Shown piece after piece: positions 14,669 to 23,955 of a stretch of 34,854 nucleotides of DNA (its first letter is position 1; each line of letters opens with the position of its first letter). This DNA is from Alphaproteobacteria bacterium. GTDB lineage: Bacteria > Pseudomonadota > Alphaproteobacteria > Caulobacterales > Aquidulcibacteraceae. A program made the translations under genes and the position numbers. The DNA lies in NCBI GenBank assembly GCA_027488965.1, contig JAIYAO010000103.1:1-34854 (forward strand), read 5' to 3'. The notes under the pieces were generated by a model, which worked only from the letters and a program-made list of their open reading frames with translations, searched no databases and was not told where the DNA came from.

Positions 14669-15466
14669 ATGACCTTTCTCTCGCTCGAGCGCGCCGGTCC
14701 GGTCGTCACCCTCACCATCGAGCGGCCCGACGTGATGAACGCGCTGGGCGAGGACGGCGACGGCGCGGCGTTCGAGGCGGCCTGCGCGGAGATCGCCGCC
14801 GACCGGTCCATCGGGTGCGCGATCCTTACCGGGCGCGGCCGCGCGTTCTCCGCGGGCGGCAACGTCAAGGCGATGGCGGACAAGGCCGGCGCCTTTTCCG
14901 GTGCGCCGCACATGATCCGCGACCGCTACCGGCAGAACATCCATCGCATCGCCCGTGCGCTGCACGCCATGGAGACGCCGCTGATCGCCGCCGTGAACGG
15001 CGCCGCCATCGGGCTCGGGTGTGACGTGGCCTGCATGGCCGACATCCGCATCGCGTCGGAGCATGCGAAGTTCGGTGTCACATTTCTGAAACTCGGCCTC
15101 ATCCCCGGCGACGGCGGCGCGTGGCTGCTGCCGCGCGTGATCGGCCAGTCGCGCGCGGCGGAGCTTCTGTTCACGGGCGACGTGATCGATGCGCGCACGG
15201 CGCTGGAGTGGGGCCTTGTCTCGCGCGTGGTGGACAGCGATGCGCTGATGGGGGAGGCCATGGCGCTCGCCAAGAAGATCGCCCAGCAACCGCCGCAGGC
15301 GCTGCGCCTCGCCAAGACGCTCATGCGCCAGGGCCAGACGACCACCTACGACACGCTGCTGGAGCTGTCCGCCGCCGCTCAGGCCCTCATGCACCATACC
15401 GCCGATCACCACGAAGGCGTGGCCGCGATCCTCGAAAAGCGGGCGCCGACGTTCCGGGGGGAGTGA
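14669..15466 (+). CDS. Crotonase (enoyl-CoA hydratase/isomerase) family protein
   Basis: The 265-residue crotonase has oxyanion-hole segments A-F-S-A-G-G-N-V (~59-66) and N-G-A-A-I-G-L-G (~110-117). At the first hydratase Glu position there is Asp119 (G-C-D-V-A), and at the second there is Phe139 (G-V-T-F-L-K-L-G). Asp148 is in P-G-D-G-G. This pattern resembles isomerase-type or uncharacterised members rather than classical hydratases. It stands alone on the plus strand, not in an operon with the minus-strand beta-oxidation genes. Family sure; reaction not. Confidence 0.9.
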   Translation: MTFLSLERAGPVVTLTIERPDVMNALGEDGDGAAFEAACAEIAADRSIGCAILTGRGRAFSAGGNVKAMADKAGAFSGAPHMIRDRYRQNIHRIARALHAMETPLIAAVNGAAIGLGCDVACMADIRIASEHAKFGVTFLKLGLIPGDGGAWLLPRVIGQSRAAELLFTGDVIDARTALEWGLVSRVVDSDALMGEAMALAKKIAQQPPQALRLAKTLMRQGQTTTYDTLLELSAAAQALMHHTADHHEGVAAILEKRAPTFRGE

Positions 15467-15479
15467 GCCCGGGGCCCGC

Positions 15480-15509
15480 TTGACCGCCTTCGACGGGGCG
15501 ACCTATCGT
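15480..15509 (+). promoter_or_regulatory. Predicted promoter of the S9 peptidase gene
   Basis: TTGACCG (15480-15486), a 15-bp spacer and CCTATCGT (15502-15509) resemble the alphaproteobacterial housekeeping pattern. It is just downstream of the crotonase stop and about 70 nt before the ATG at 15578. Confidence 0.5.
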
Positions 15510-15577
15510 CCGCCATCCAAGGCGTGCGCCATGCGGCGCCGGCGCCTGTCTGCCCATCCCGTTTCTGGAAGGACGCC

Positions 15578-17539
15578 ATGCATCTCCTCCGCTCCGCCGG
15601 CCTCGCCGCCGCGCTCGTCCTTGCGGCGTCCTGCGCCAGCACTGCACCCCCGCCCGCACCCGTCGCTGCGCCCGCACCGGCGCCGGCGGCCGCGCCCGCC
15701 GCGCCCACGTACAGCGCCGCGGCGTTCTTCCAGACCACGTCCTACGGCATGGGCGCCGCAGCCGGCATGGCCTTCTCGCCGGACGGCGCCTCGATCCTCA
15801 CGTGGAACGACGGGTCCGGCGTCATCAACGCCTACGCCCAGCCCGTCGCCGGCGGTCCTGCGCGGCCGCTGACGGCGTCCACCACCAACGCTACGTTCGC
15901 CGTCTCCTACTTCCCGAAGGACGAGCGCATCCTCGTGAGCGCCGACCAGGGCGGCAACGAACTCAACCACATCTACGTCCGCGCCGCCGACGGCGCGCTG
16001 CGCGATCTCACGCCCGGCGAGAAGACGAAGGCGAGTTTCGTGGCGTGGCGCGCCGACGGCGGCGCTTTCTGGCTGACCACCAACGAGCGTGACGCCAAGA
16101 CGTTCGATCTCTACGAATACGACGCCACCACCTATGCGCGCCGGCTGGTGTTCCAGAACTCGGGCCTCGAAATCGCCGATGTCACGCGCGACGGTCGCTG
16201 GCTCGCGCTCGTGCGCCCGCGCACCGCCGCCGACAGCGACATTCTGCTTCTCGACCTGCGCAGCCGCGCGCGCCGCGAACCGCGCCTCATCACCGCCCAC
16301 ACCGGCAACGTCGCGCACGACGTCTATGAGTTCACGCCGGACGGGAAGGCGCTGATCTACGGCACCGACCAGCATGGCGAATTCAACCAGGCCTGGCGCC
16401 ATGACCTCGCCACCGGCCAGAAAACGGCGCTGATCGCGGCGGACTGGGACGTGATGTTCGTCACGCATTCGCCGTCGGGTCGCTACCGCGTTTCGGGCGT
16501 GAACGCCGACGGCTCCACCGCCGTGACCATCCTCGACCTGCAGACCAACCGCCCCGTGCAACTGACGGGCGTACCGGCGGGCGATGTGGGCGGCGTGCGG
16601 TTCAACCGCGACGAGACGGCGATCGCCTTCACTGTGGCCTCAGACACCTCGCCCGCAGACGTGTTCGTGGCGCCGCTCGCCACAGGTGCAGCCACGCGGC
16701 TGACCAAGGCGCTCAATCCCGCCATCAGCGAGGACCGCCTCGTGGAGGCGACGGTGGTGCGCTACCGCAGCTTCGACGGGCTGGAGATCCCGGGCATCCT
16801 CTACCGGCCGAAGACGGCCACGGCGGCCAGCAAGGCGCCGGCCATCGTGCTCGTGCACGGCGGTCCCGGCGGCCAGAGCCGGCGCGGCTATTCCGCCATG
16901 GTGCAGCACCTGGTGAACCACGGCTACGCCGTGTTCGCCGCCAACAACCGCGGCTCTTCCGGCTACGGCAAGACGTTCTTCAACATGGACAACCGCCGCC
17001 ACGGCGAGGTGGACCTGCAGGACATCGTCTATGCGCGCCGCTACCTGGAGACGCTGGACTGGGTGGACGGCAAGCGCGTGGCGATCATGGGCGGCTCGTA
17101 CGGCGGCTACATGGTGGCCGCGGCGCTGGCGTTCCAGCCGGATGCGTTCGACGTGGGCGTGAACATCTTCGGCGTCACCAACTGGACGCGGACGCTGGCG
17201 TCGATCCCGCCGTGGTGGGCGTCGTTCCGCGAAGCGCTGTTCGACGAGATGGGCGATCCCGCCACCGACGCCGAACGGCACCGCCGCATCTCGCCGCTGT
17301 TCCACGCCAAGAACATCCGCAAGCCGCTGCTGGTGGTGCAGGGGGCCAACGACCCCCGCGTGCTGCAGGTGGAGAGCGACGAACTGGTGGCGGCGGTGCG
17401 CGCCAACAACGTGCCCGTGGAGTACGTGCTGTTCCCCGACGAGGGCCACGGCTTCCTGCGCAAGGAGAACCGGGTCACCGCGCAGGACGCCTACCTGCGG
17501 TTCCTCGACCGGCACCTGAAAGGCGCCCCGCGGACCTGA
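15578..17539 (+). CDS. S9 family (prolyl oligopeptidase-like) peptidase, lipoprotein
   Basis: The 653-residue serine peptidase has a lipoprotein signal ending L-A-A-S-C (Cys19), then a Pro/Ala-rich linker (~23-43), a TolB/WD40-like beta-propeller (~55-385) and a C-terminal alpha/beta hydrolase domain (~395-650). The predicted triad is Ser507 (G-G-S-Y-G-G-Y), Asp592 (G-A-N-D-P-R-V) and His624 (E-G-H-G-F). The H-G-G-P-G-G loop at ~427-432 forms the oxyanion region. The ATG at 15578 is preceded by GGAAGGA. A likely periplasmic or outer-membrane-anchored oligopeptidase. A GC-rich hairpin follows the stop. Confidence 0.93.
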   Translation: MHLLRSAGLAAALVLAASCASTAPPPAPVAAPAPAPAAAPAAPTYSAAAFFQTTSYGMGAAAGMAFSPDGASILTWNDGSGVINAYAQPVAGGPARPLTASTTNATFAVSYFPKDERILVSADQGGNELNHIYVRAADGALRDLTPGEKTKASFVAWRADGGAFWLTTNERDAKTFDLYEYDATTYARRLVFQNSGLEIADVTRDGRWLALVRPRTAADSDILLLDLRSRARREPRLITAHTGNVAHDVYEFTPDGKALIYGTDQHGEFNQAWRHDLATGQKTALIAADWDVMFVTHSPSGRYRVSGVNADGSTAVTILDLQTNRPVQLTGVPAGDVGGVRFNRDETAIAFTVASDTSPADVFVAPLATGAATRLTKALNPAISEDRLVEATVVRYRSFDGLEIPGILYRPKTATAASKAPAIVLVHGGPGGQSRRGYSAMVQHLVNHGYAVFAANNRGSSGYGKTFFNMDNRRHGEVDLQDIVYARRYLETLDWVDGKRVAIMGGSYGGYMVAAALAFQPDAFDVGVNIFGVTNWTRTLASIPPWWASFREALFDEMGDPATDAERHRRISPLFHAKNIRKPLLVVQGANDPRVLQVESDELVAAVRANNVPVEYVLFPDEGHGFLRKENRVTAQDAYLRFLDRHLKGAPRT

Positions 17540-17547
17540 TGTTCCGC

Positions 17548-17581
17548 CCGCACCCGGCTGCCCGAGAGCGGCCGGGTGCGG
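17548..17581 (+). terminator. Hairpin after the S9 peptidase gene (possible terminator)
   Basis: CCGCACCCGGC (17548-17558) and GCCGGGTGCGG (17571-17581) are perfect 11-bp arms with a 12-nt loop, 9 bp after the stop. There is no U-tract, so the termination mechanism is uncertain, but the position and stem strength fit. Confidence 0.55.
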
Positions 17582-17648
17582 CCATCGCTCCGTCATGTTC
17601 CCGCCCAGAACGTTGCGCCCACTCGGGCGTCCGCGTGTTGGAGTCTGC

Positions 17649-18155
17649 ATGCGCCGTCTTCTGCCCTTCGCCGCCGTGGCCCTCGCCGCCAGTGCGCTCG
17701 CCGCGTGCGCCGGGACGCCTGCGCCCGCGACCGCGCCGACGACGGCTGTGACCTCCGCGGGCACCTGGACCTACGCCTTCGATGCCGGGCCCGGTCTCGC
17801 CAGCGCCACGCTGTCGGGCGCGGACGGGCGCCCGGCGCTGCGCGTGCTCTGCCAGGCGCCGCGCGGGGACCTCATGGTCACGGACTGGACGTTCTCGCGC
17901 GTTCGCCAAGGCGAGACGCAGGCGACGGTGACGGTGGGGCAGGCGGGCAAAACCGTACCCGGCCTCATCGCGGGCGACGGGGCGGGCCGCCAGGTGCTGA
18001 CGTTTGCGCTGCCGCCGCAGGATGCGCTGTTCGCCGCGATGGCGCCGTCCTCAACGGTGAAGACCGCCGCCGCCGGCTTCACCCACACCTGGGCGCCGGG
18101 CGCCGCCTCGCGCCTCAACGACGTGATCAATTCCTGCCGCACCATCGGCAGTTAG
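17649..18155 (+). CDS. Hypothetical lipoprotein
   Basis: The 168-residue protein has a signal sequence ending A-L-A-A-C (Cys20), a Pro/Thr/Ala-rich linker (~21-40) and a small domain rich in beta strands. Two cysteines, one at ~69 (R-V-L-C-Q) and one near the C-terminus (I-N-S-C), could form a disulfide in the periplasm. TTGGAG lies about 7 nt before the ATG at 17649. I do not recognise a family. Confidence 0.7.
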   Translation: MRRLLPFAAVALAASALAACAGTPAPATAPTTAVTSAGTWTYAFDAGPGLASATLSGADGRPALRVLCQAPRGDLMVTDWTFSRVRQGETQATVTVGQAGKTVPGLIAGDGAGRQVLTFALPPQDALFAAMAPSSTVKTAAAGFTHTWAPGAASRLNDVINSCRTIGS

Positions 18156-18180
18156 CCCGCGCCTGACGCTACGGCCGTCC

Positions 18181-18208
18181 TTGCGCCCCCGCCCCGCCCG
18201 CCTATGAT
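18181..18208 (+). promoter_or_regulatory. Predicted promoter of the ABM-domain gene
   Basis: TTGCGC (18181-18186), a 16-bp spacer and TATGAT (18203-18208) give a good sigma70-like match; CCTATGAT also fits the Caulobacter-type -10. Initiation near 18215 would give a short leader carrying GGGAG before the ATG at 18233. Confidence 0.55.
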
Positions 18209-18232
18209 CCCGGCAAAACAGGGAGAACGGCG

Positions 18233-18523
18233 ATGATCGGCCTCGTGGTGACGCTCAAGGTGAAGGACGGCAAGCAGGAGGAGTTCGAGGCCGTGGCGCG
18301 CGAGCTCATCAAGAACGTCCGCGCCAACGAACCGGGCAACGTGCAGTACACGCTCACCCGCAAGCAGGGCTCCACCACCGAGTACGTGTTCCTCGAACAG
18401 TACCGGTCGCAGGCCGATCTCGATGCGCACGGCAAGACCGCGCACTATGTGGCAGGGGCGCCGGCGCTCGGCGCCTGCCTCGATGGCCGCCCCGACATGA
18501 TCCGCCTCGACGTCATCGCATAA
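18233..18523 (+). CDS. ABM-domain (YgiN-like) putative quinol monooxygenase
   Basis: The 96-residue protein has the dimeric alpha+beta antibiotic-biosynthesis monooxygenase fold: a first strand G-L-V-V-T-L-K-V-K, a helix with E-E-F-E-A-V-A-R-E-L, then Y-V-F-L-E-Q-Y-R-S-Q and a D-A-H-G-K-T-A-H-Y helix. Members oxidise quinols or simply bind ligands, and the role here is unknown. Its stop is 11 bp before the downstream FadE-type dehydrogenase start, so both are likely on one transcript from the promoter at 18181-18208. Confidence 0.85.
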   Translation: MIGLVVTLKVKDGKQEEFEAVARELIKNVRANEPGNVQYTLTRKQGSTTEYVFLEQYRSQADLDAHGKTAHYVAGAPALGACLDGRPDMIRLDVIA

Positions 18524-18534
18524 GGACCGCCCGC

Positions 18535-19740
18535 ATGGATCTCGCTTTCAGCGCCGACGACCTGAAGTTCCGCGACGAAGTGCGCGCGTGGATCGCCGAC
18601 AACTACGATCCGAAACTGAAGGCGATGCAGGCGCAGTCCAAGAACGGCTACCTCGACAAGGACGCGATGGTGGCGTGGCAGAAGAAGCTCTACGAGCGCG
18701 GGTGGGTGGCGCCCGACTGGCCGGTGGAGCACGGCGGCGCGGGCTTCACGCCCACGCAGCGTTACATCTTCAACATGGAGATGGCTGCCGCCGGCACGCC
18801 GTCGGTTTCGCCCATGGGGCTGAAGATGGTGGCGCCGGTCATCATGGCGTTCGGCTCCGATGAGCAGAAAGCCCAGCACCTGCCGCCGATCCTGCGCTCC
18901 GACATCTGGTGGTGCCAGGGCTATTCGGAGCCGGGCTCCGGCTCGGACCTCGCGTCGCTGCAGATGAAGGCCGAGCGGGACGGTGATCACTACATCTTCA
19001 ACGGCTCAAAGATCTGGACCACGCACGCCCAGTGGGCGGACTGGATCTTCTGCCTCGTGCGCACCTCGCAGGAAAAGAACCGCCAGGACGGCATCAGCTT
19101 CATCCTGTGCGACATGCGCAGCCCCGGCATCACCGTGCAGGCGCTGCCCACGCTCGATGGCCCGATGGCCGGCCAGCAGGAAGTGAACCAGGTCTTCTTC
19201 GACAACGTCCGCGTGCCCGTCGGCAACCGCATCGGCGAGGAGGGCAAGGGCTGGACCTACGCGAAGTACCTGCTCGAGTTCGAACGTGGCAACGCCTATG
19301 CGCCGGGCCTCAAGGCCGCGCTGGCGAAGGCGCGCCGGCTGGCGCAGTACGAGGGCGTGGGAAACGATCCCGATCTCGCGCGCAAGTTCGCCGAGATGGA
19401 GATCACCATCGCGGCGCTGGACGCCACGGAGCTGCGCATCTTCTCGTCGCTGTCCTCCGGCAAGTCGGTGGGCGCGGCCTCCTCGATGCTGAAGTGCGCG
19501 GGGTCGGAAGCGCAGCAGGCGATCAGCGAACTCGCGCTGGAGGCCGTGGGCGTCTACGCCGCCCCGTTCGTGCAGGACACGTGGGCCGAAACGCTGGGCC
19601 GCTCCAACGCGCCGCGCCCCGGGCCGGACTACGCCGGCCCCGTAGCCCCCTCGTATTTCAACTACCGCAAGACCTCGATCTACGCGGGCTCCAACGAGGT
19701 GCAGCGCAACATCATGGCGAAACTGGTGCTGGGGCTGTGA
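18535..19740 (+). CDS. Acyl-CoA dehydrogenase (FadE type)
   Basis: The 401-residue FAD-dependent acyl-CoA dehydrogenase carries the signature Y-S-E-P-G-S-G-S-D-L-A-S-L (~130-142). As in FadE enzymes of actinobacterial sterol pathways, the C-terminal Y-E-G-T Glu is absent (I-Y-A-G-S-N-E-V-Q-R), and the likely base is Glu250 in L-L-E-F-E-R-G. It is co-transcribed with the small ABM-domain gene just upstream. Chain specificity is not predictable; side-chain or branched substrates are plausible. Confidence 0.93.
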   Translation: MDLAFSADDLKFRDEVRAWIADNYDPKLKAMQAQSKNGYLDKDAMVAWQKKLYERGWVAPDWPVEHGGAGFTPTQRYIFNMEMAAAGTPSVSPMGLKMVAPVIMAFGSDEQKAQHLPPILRSDIWWCQGYSEPGSGSDLASLQMKAERDGDHYIFNGSKIWTTHAQWADWIFCLVRTSQEKNRQDGISFILCDMRSPGITVQALPTLDGPMAGQQEVNQVFFDNVRVPVGNRIGEEGKGWTYAKYLLEFERGNAYAPGLKAALAKARRLAQYEGVGNDPDLARKFAEMEITIAALDATELRIFSSLSSGKSVGAASSMLKCAGSEAQQAISELALEAVGVYAAPFVQDTWAETLGRSNAPRPGPDYAGPVAPSYFNYRKTSIYAGSNEVQRNIMAKLVLGL

Positions 19741-19843
19741 AGCGCCTGCGCGCCCGAAGGTGCGCGCCCATGCGCAGCATGGCGGTTTCCCCCGGGCAGG
19801 CGCCGGTCTAGGAAGGTTGTCTGACCTTACCCAGCGGGGTTCC

Positions 19844-22666
19844 ATGCCTTCGTTCCTGCGCGCGGCCGTGATGGCCGTGCTTGCCGCCTTCCTTCTCGTG
19901 GCGCCGGCCACCGCGCAGCAGCGGCTGCCGCCTGTATGGCCGCACGACGTGTCGGACCTGAAGCCCGATCCCGCGGTGAAGTACGGCCAGCTGCCCAACG
20001 GCCTGCGCTACGCCATCATGCGCAACACACAGCCTGCCGGCATCGCCTCCATCCGCCTGCGTATCGGCGCCGGCGCCATGGGCGAGAGCGACGCCACCCG
20101 CGGCATCGCGCACTTCCTAGAGCACATGGCCTTCAACGGCTCGCAGAACGTGCCCGAAGGCGAGATGATCAAGCTGCTGCAGCGCGAGGGCCTGGCGTTC
20201 GGCCCCGACACCAACGCCTACACCTCGTTCGACGAGACGGTGTACATGCTGGACCTGCCCGACGTGGACGCAGCGACCCTCGACACCGGCCTCTTCATCA
20301 TGCGCGAAACGGCAAGCCGCCTGTTGCTGGCCGCCGACGCCATCGACCGCGAACGCGGCGTGATCCTCTCGGAGGAGCGCCGCCGCGACAGCCCGGAGTA
20401 CCGTGCGCTCAAGGCGCGCTTTGAATTCTGGCTGAAGGGCCAACCGCTGCCCACGCGCTGGCCCATCGGCGCGCCCGAAACCATCCGCGCCGTCTCCGCC
20501 GAGGATTTCCGCGGCTACTACCGCGCCCACTATCGCCCGGAGAACGCGCTGCTGGTGGTGGTGGGCGACATCGATCCCGCGGCCATCGAAGCAAAGATCC
20601 GCGACAAGTACGGCGACTGGAGCCAGCCTGGCGCGGCGGCCACGCGGCCCGATTTCGGCCGGATCGCTCGGCGCGGTCCTGAAGCGGCGCACCGTGCGGA
20701 GGCGGGGCTGCCGGCCAGCGTGAACCTCACGTGGGTGACGCCGTTCGAGGCCGAGCCCGACACCGCCGCCGTGCAGCGGCGCGACTGGGTGCGCGCCATC
20801 GGCTACGCAGTGGTGAACCGCCGCCTGCAGCGCATCGCGCGCCAGGCCGATGCGCCGTTCATCGGCGCCGATGTCTCGCGCGCACCGATGGAGAAGTCCG
20901 CCACGCTCGCGGTGCTCGATGTGTCGCATCGCCCGGGCCAGTGGCGCACCGCAATGGCCGCCGCCGAGCAGGAGCTGCGCCGCGCGCTCCGCCACGGCGT
21001 GACGCAGGCGGAAGTGGACCGTGAGATCTCCGAGTACCGCGCCGGCCTGGAGGCCGCCGTGGCCGGCGCCGCCACGCGCGATACCCGCAGCCTCGCCGGC
21101 GCTATCCCCGCGGCGTTCGACGCCGGCGAGGTGTTCACCCATCCCGCCACGTCGTTCGAGGTCTACAAGGACGCCGTGGCGGGCCTCACCGCGCAACGGG
21201 TGAGCGCGGCGCTGCGCGAGGTGTTCCGCGGGCAGGGGCCGCTCATTTTCGTCTCGAGCGCCGAGCCCGTGGAGGGCGGCGACGCCGCCATCCTCGCCGC
21301 GTACCGGCAGAGCGCGCGCACGCCCGTGGCGCGTCCCGCGGTCCAGGCGGACGCTGCGTTCGCCTACAGCGACTTCGGCGCGCCCGGCGCCGTGGCCGAG
21401 CGCACGCGCAACACGGAGTTCGATGTCGATCTCATCCGCTTCGCCAACGGCGTGCGGCTGACACTGAAGAAGACGCCCTTCCAGGAAAAGCAGATCAACG
21501 TCACCGTGCGCCTGCGCGGGGGCCTGGCGTACGCCGGCGACATGCCGGCGGGCCTGCCCATCCTTGCGCCGTTCGTGATGGGGGAGGCGGGGCTTGGCCG
21601 CATGACCACCGAGGAGATCGAGCGCGCCACGGCGGGCAAGATCGTGGGCGCGGGCTTCAGTTTCGGCGAGGACGACTTCACCTTCTCCGGGCGCACCCGC
21701 ACGGAAGACCTGCAGCTGCAGATGCAGCTGCTCGCCGCCGCCGTGTCCGATCCCGCGTTCCGCCCCGATGGCCTCAAGCGCATCCAGCAGGCGGCGGAGA
21801 ATTTCATCCAGCAGTACGCCACCGCGCCCGACCGTGTGCTTGATCGCGACAGCGGCGCCATCCTGCGCCGCAACGACGGGCGCTGGGCGTTTCCCACGCT
21901 GGCGCAGGTGCAGGCGCTGCAGATCGGGGATTTCGCCGCCGCCATCGGCCCCGCGATCACGGCCCGTCCGCTGGAGATTTCCGTCGTCGGCGACTTCGAT
22001 CCCGAAGCGGTGGTGAAGGCGGTGGCCGAGACCTTCGGCGCCCTGCCGCCCCGCACGGACGCGCCCGCGACCGAGCGCGCGATCGCGTTTCCGCCGGGTG
22101 CGCCCGCGCCTATCCAGCTCACCCACGAAGGCCGGCCCGACCAGGCGGGCGCGTTCGTGGCGTGGCCTGCGGTGGATTTCTCCGATGCGCGCAAGGCCCG
22201 CGCGGTGCGCCTCGCGCGGCTGATCTTCGAGAACGAGCTGACCGAGGAGTACCGCGAGAAGCTCGCCGCCACCTATTCGCCTCAGACGGACGAGGAGCTG
22301 TCCCAGACGTTCGCGGGCTACGGCTACGTGGCGGCGACGGTGGAGACCCCGCCGGCCGACGTGCAGCGCTTCTTCGCCACCGTCGACAAGATCACCGCCG
22401 AACTGCGCGCGGGGCGCATCTCCGACGACGTCATCGAACGCGCGCGGCGTCCCAACGTGGATTCGCTGAAGACCTCCGAGCGCGGCAACGGCTACTGGGC
22501 GGCGGTGCTGGCGGACGCGCAGACAAACCCGCGCCGCTTTGCGCTCATGCGCACCCGCATCACCGACATGGAGGCGATCACCAAGGCCGAGATCGTCGCC
22601 GCCGCGCTCGCGACGTTCGACGACGCGAAGGCGGTGCGGATCGTGGTGACGCCGAAGGCGAAGTAG
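19844..22666 (+). CDS. M16 family metallopeptidase (pitrilysin/PqqL-like), secreted
   Basis: The 940-residue zinc peptidase has a cleavable signal sequence (~1-25, ending A-T-A-Q-Q). The inverted zinc motif H-F-L-E-H gives ligands His90 and His94 with catalytic Glu93, and Glu170 (D-R-E-R-G-V-I-L-S-E-E) is the third ligand. Four M16-type domains fit the length, with only the first carrying the active site. It probably degrades peptides in the periplasm. The ATG at 19844 is in a typical signal context; TCTAGGAA at 19807-19814 could be its -10, without a strong -35. A complex repeat begins 5 bp after the stop. Confidence 0.93.
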   Translation: MPSFLRAAVMAVLAAFLLVAPATAQQRLPPVWPHDVSDLKPDPAVKYGQLPNGLRYAIMRNTQPAGIASIRLRIGAGAMGESDATRGIAHFLEHMAFNGSQNVPEGEMIKLLQREGLAFGPDTNAYTSFDETVYMLDLPDVDAATLDTGLFIMRETASRLLLAADAIDRERGVILSEERRRDSPEYRALKARFEFWLKGQPLPTRWPIGAPETIRAVSAEDFRGYYRAHYRPENALLVVVGDIDPAAIEAKIRDKYGDWSQPGAAATRPDFGRIARRGPEAAHRAEAGLPASVNLTWVTPFEAEPDTAAVQRRDWVRAIGYAVVNRRLQRIARQADAPFIGADVSRAPMEKSATLAVLDVSHRPGQWRTAMAAAEQELRRALRHGVTQAEVDREISEYRAGLEAAVAGAATRDTRSLAGAIPAAFDAGEVFTHPATSFEVYKDAVAGLTAQRVSAALREVFRGQGPLIFVSSAEPVEGGDAAILAAYRQSARTPVARPAVQADAAFAYSDFGAPGAVAERTRNTEFDVDLIRFANGVRLTLKKTPFQEKQINVTVRLRGGLAYAGDMPAGLPILAPFVMGEAGLGRMTTEEIERATAGKIVGAGFSFGEDDFTFSGRTRTEDLQLQMQLLAAAVSDPAFRPDGLKRIQQAAENFIQQYATAPDRVLDRDSGAILRRNDGRWAFPTLAQVQALQIGDFAAAIGPAITARPLEISVVGDFDPEAVVKAVAETFGALPPRTDAPATERAIAFPPGAPAPIQLTHEGRPDQAGAFVAWPAVDFSDARKARAVRLARLIFENELTEEYREKLAATYSPQTDEELSQTFAGYGYVAATVETPPADVQRFFATVDKITAELRAGRISDDVIERARRPNVDSLKTSERGNGYWAAVLADAQTNPRRFALMRTRITDMEAITKAEIVAAALATFDDAKAVRIVVTPKAK

Positions 22667-22670
22667 AGAA

Positions 22671-22831
22671 CCCTCTCCCGCGTGCGGGAGAGGGACAGAC
22701 CGAGCGCAGCGAGGTCAGGGTGAGGGCACGTGAGACGCCGGAGCGCCCTCGCCCTGCGGGCCCTCGCCCTGCGGGCCCTCACCCTGCGTTCGCTCCGCTC
22801 ACGCTGTCCCTCCCCCGCGTGCGGGGGAGGG
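22671..22831. repeat. Complex REPIN with internal 15-bp tandem repeat
   Basis: Unit 1 (22671-22726) begins with the hairpin CCCTCTCCCGCGTGCGGGAGAGGG-type stem and ends GGTGAGGG. Unit 2 (22776-22831) is its inverted counterpart, beginning CCCTCACCCTGCG and ending with a CCCTCCCCC/GGGGGAGGG stem. Between them CCCTCGCCCTGCGGG occurs twice in tandem (22746-22760, 22761-22775), running into a third, divergent copy that starts unit 2. It lies between convergent genes (stops at 22666 and 22841). Confidence 0.85.
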
Positions 22832-22840
22832 AAAACATAC

Positions 22841-23749
22841 TCACCCGCCGTTGAGCTTGCGCATGAACTTGGCGGTCTGGGCGCCGCCCTGTTCGTAGTG
22901 TTCCTGGCCGGCGGGGTCGGTGATTTTCGCCCAGTTGTCGCGCACCTCTTCCGCCGTGATGCCGCCGTCCTTCAGGCACACGCCGTCGGTCTCGTAGATC
23001 GCGGCGACCGCGAACACGCCCGCGCCGGCGGTGAGGATCGTGCCGGTGGGCGCGTCGTCGGACACGAGGTAGATCACGCCCGGCGTCACCAGTTCGGGCT
23101 TCAGGAGATCGAGCAGGGACTCCGGGATGCCGATGCCGGCGGTCATCCGCGTCGCCGCCACCGGCGAGATGGCGTTGACCCTGATGTTGTTCTTCATGCC
23201 CTCGATCTTCATCGTGTTCATGAAGCCCACGAGCGAGAGCTTGGCCGCGCCGTAGTTGGCCTGGCCGAAGTTGCCGTAGAGGCCGGTGGACGACGTCGTC
23301 ACCACGATGCGCCCGTAGTTCTGCGCCTTCATGATCTCCCACGCGGCCTTCACGGGCTTCACGGTGCCCATGAGGTGGACGCCCATCACGGCGTCGAAGT
23401 CGGCGATCTCCATCTTGGAGAAGGACTTGTCGCGCAGGATGCCGGCGTTGGCGATGAGGATGTCGATGCGGCCCCACTGGTCCATCGTCTGCTTGATCAG
23501 GCCCGCCACGCCCGCGTCGTCGGTGACCGAGGCGCCGTTGGCGATGGCCTCGCCGCCCATCGCCTTGATCTCGGCCACCACCGCTTCGGCGGCTGCGGAG
23601 TTGCCGCCCGTGCCGTCCATGGCGCCGCCCAGATCGTTGATCACGACCTTCGCGCCGCGGCGCGCCAGCTCCAGCGCGTGACAGCGCCCGAGGCCGCCGC
23701 CCGCGCCGGTCACGATCGCCACCTTGCCGTCGAAGCGAATGTCGCTCAT
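22841..23749 (-). CDS. SDR oxidoreductase, MFE-2 (3-hydroxyacyl-CoA dehydrogenase) type
   Basis: The 302-residue SDR has T-G-A-G-G-G-L-G (14-21), the N-D-L-G-G segment (38-42) that selects NAD, N-A-G (101-103), Ser153/154 and the Y-G-A-A-K pair Tyr166/Lys170. Its length and C-terminal extension resemble the dehydrogenase part of peroxisomal multifunctional enzyme type 2, so it likely oxidises (3R)-hydroxyacyl-CoA. The start is placed at the ATG at 23749 (M-S-D-I-R-F-D-G), with GGAG about 9 nt upstream. It is divergent from the nucleoside transporter. It fits the acyl-CoA degradation theme. Confidence 0.9.
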   Translation of the reverse strand: MSDIRFDGKVAIVTGAGGGLGRCHALELARRGAKVVINDLGGAMDGTGGNSAAAEAVVAEIKAMGGEAIANGASVTDDAGVAGLIKQTMDQWGRIDILIANAGILRDKSFSKMEIADFDAVMGVHLMGTVKPVKAAWEIMKAQNYGRIVVTTSSTGLYGNFGQANYGAAKLSLVGFMNTMKIEGMKNNIRVNAISPVAATRMTAGIGIPESLLDLLKPELVTPGVIYLVSDDAPTGTILTAGAGVFAVAAIYETDGVCLKDGGITAEEVRDNWAKITDPAGQEHYEQGGAQTAKFMRKLNGG

Positions 23750-23900
23750 CGGTGAATACTCCACTCAGGATCGGGTCTTGGGGGCGCACACACCATGGGC
23801 GCGCCGAACCGGTCAAGGCGGGGGCCGGACCTCGGCGCCTGCCTCTGCGGCGCGGGCGGGGCCCGGCCGCCGCTGCGGGGCCGCACCGGGGCGCCGCCGA

Positions 23901-23929
23901 TTGCCCCCGCCCCCATGCCCCGCTAGCGT
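23901..23929 (+). promoter_or_regulatory. Predicted promoter of the nucleoside transporter gene
   Basis: TTGCCCC (23901-23907), a 14-bp spacer and GCTAGCGT (23922-23929) fit the Caulobacter-type pattern. Initiation near 23936 precedes GGGGAG (23941-23946) and the TTG start at 23956. Confidence 0.5.
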
Positions 23930-23955
23930 CCCCCTCCTGCGGGGAGTGCCGGCCA

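Noticed and set aside
20117-22126. 669-codon minus-strand frame opposite the M16 peptidase
   Set aside because: It has no recognisable domain and low-complexity Arg/Gly/His composition, and it is fully antisense to a well-supported gene.
22746-22790. Tandem 15-mers considered as a CRISPR or minisatellite
   Set aside because: There are only two exact copies with no spacers; they are part of the REPIN.
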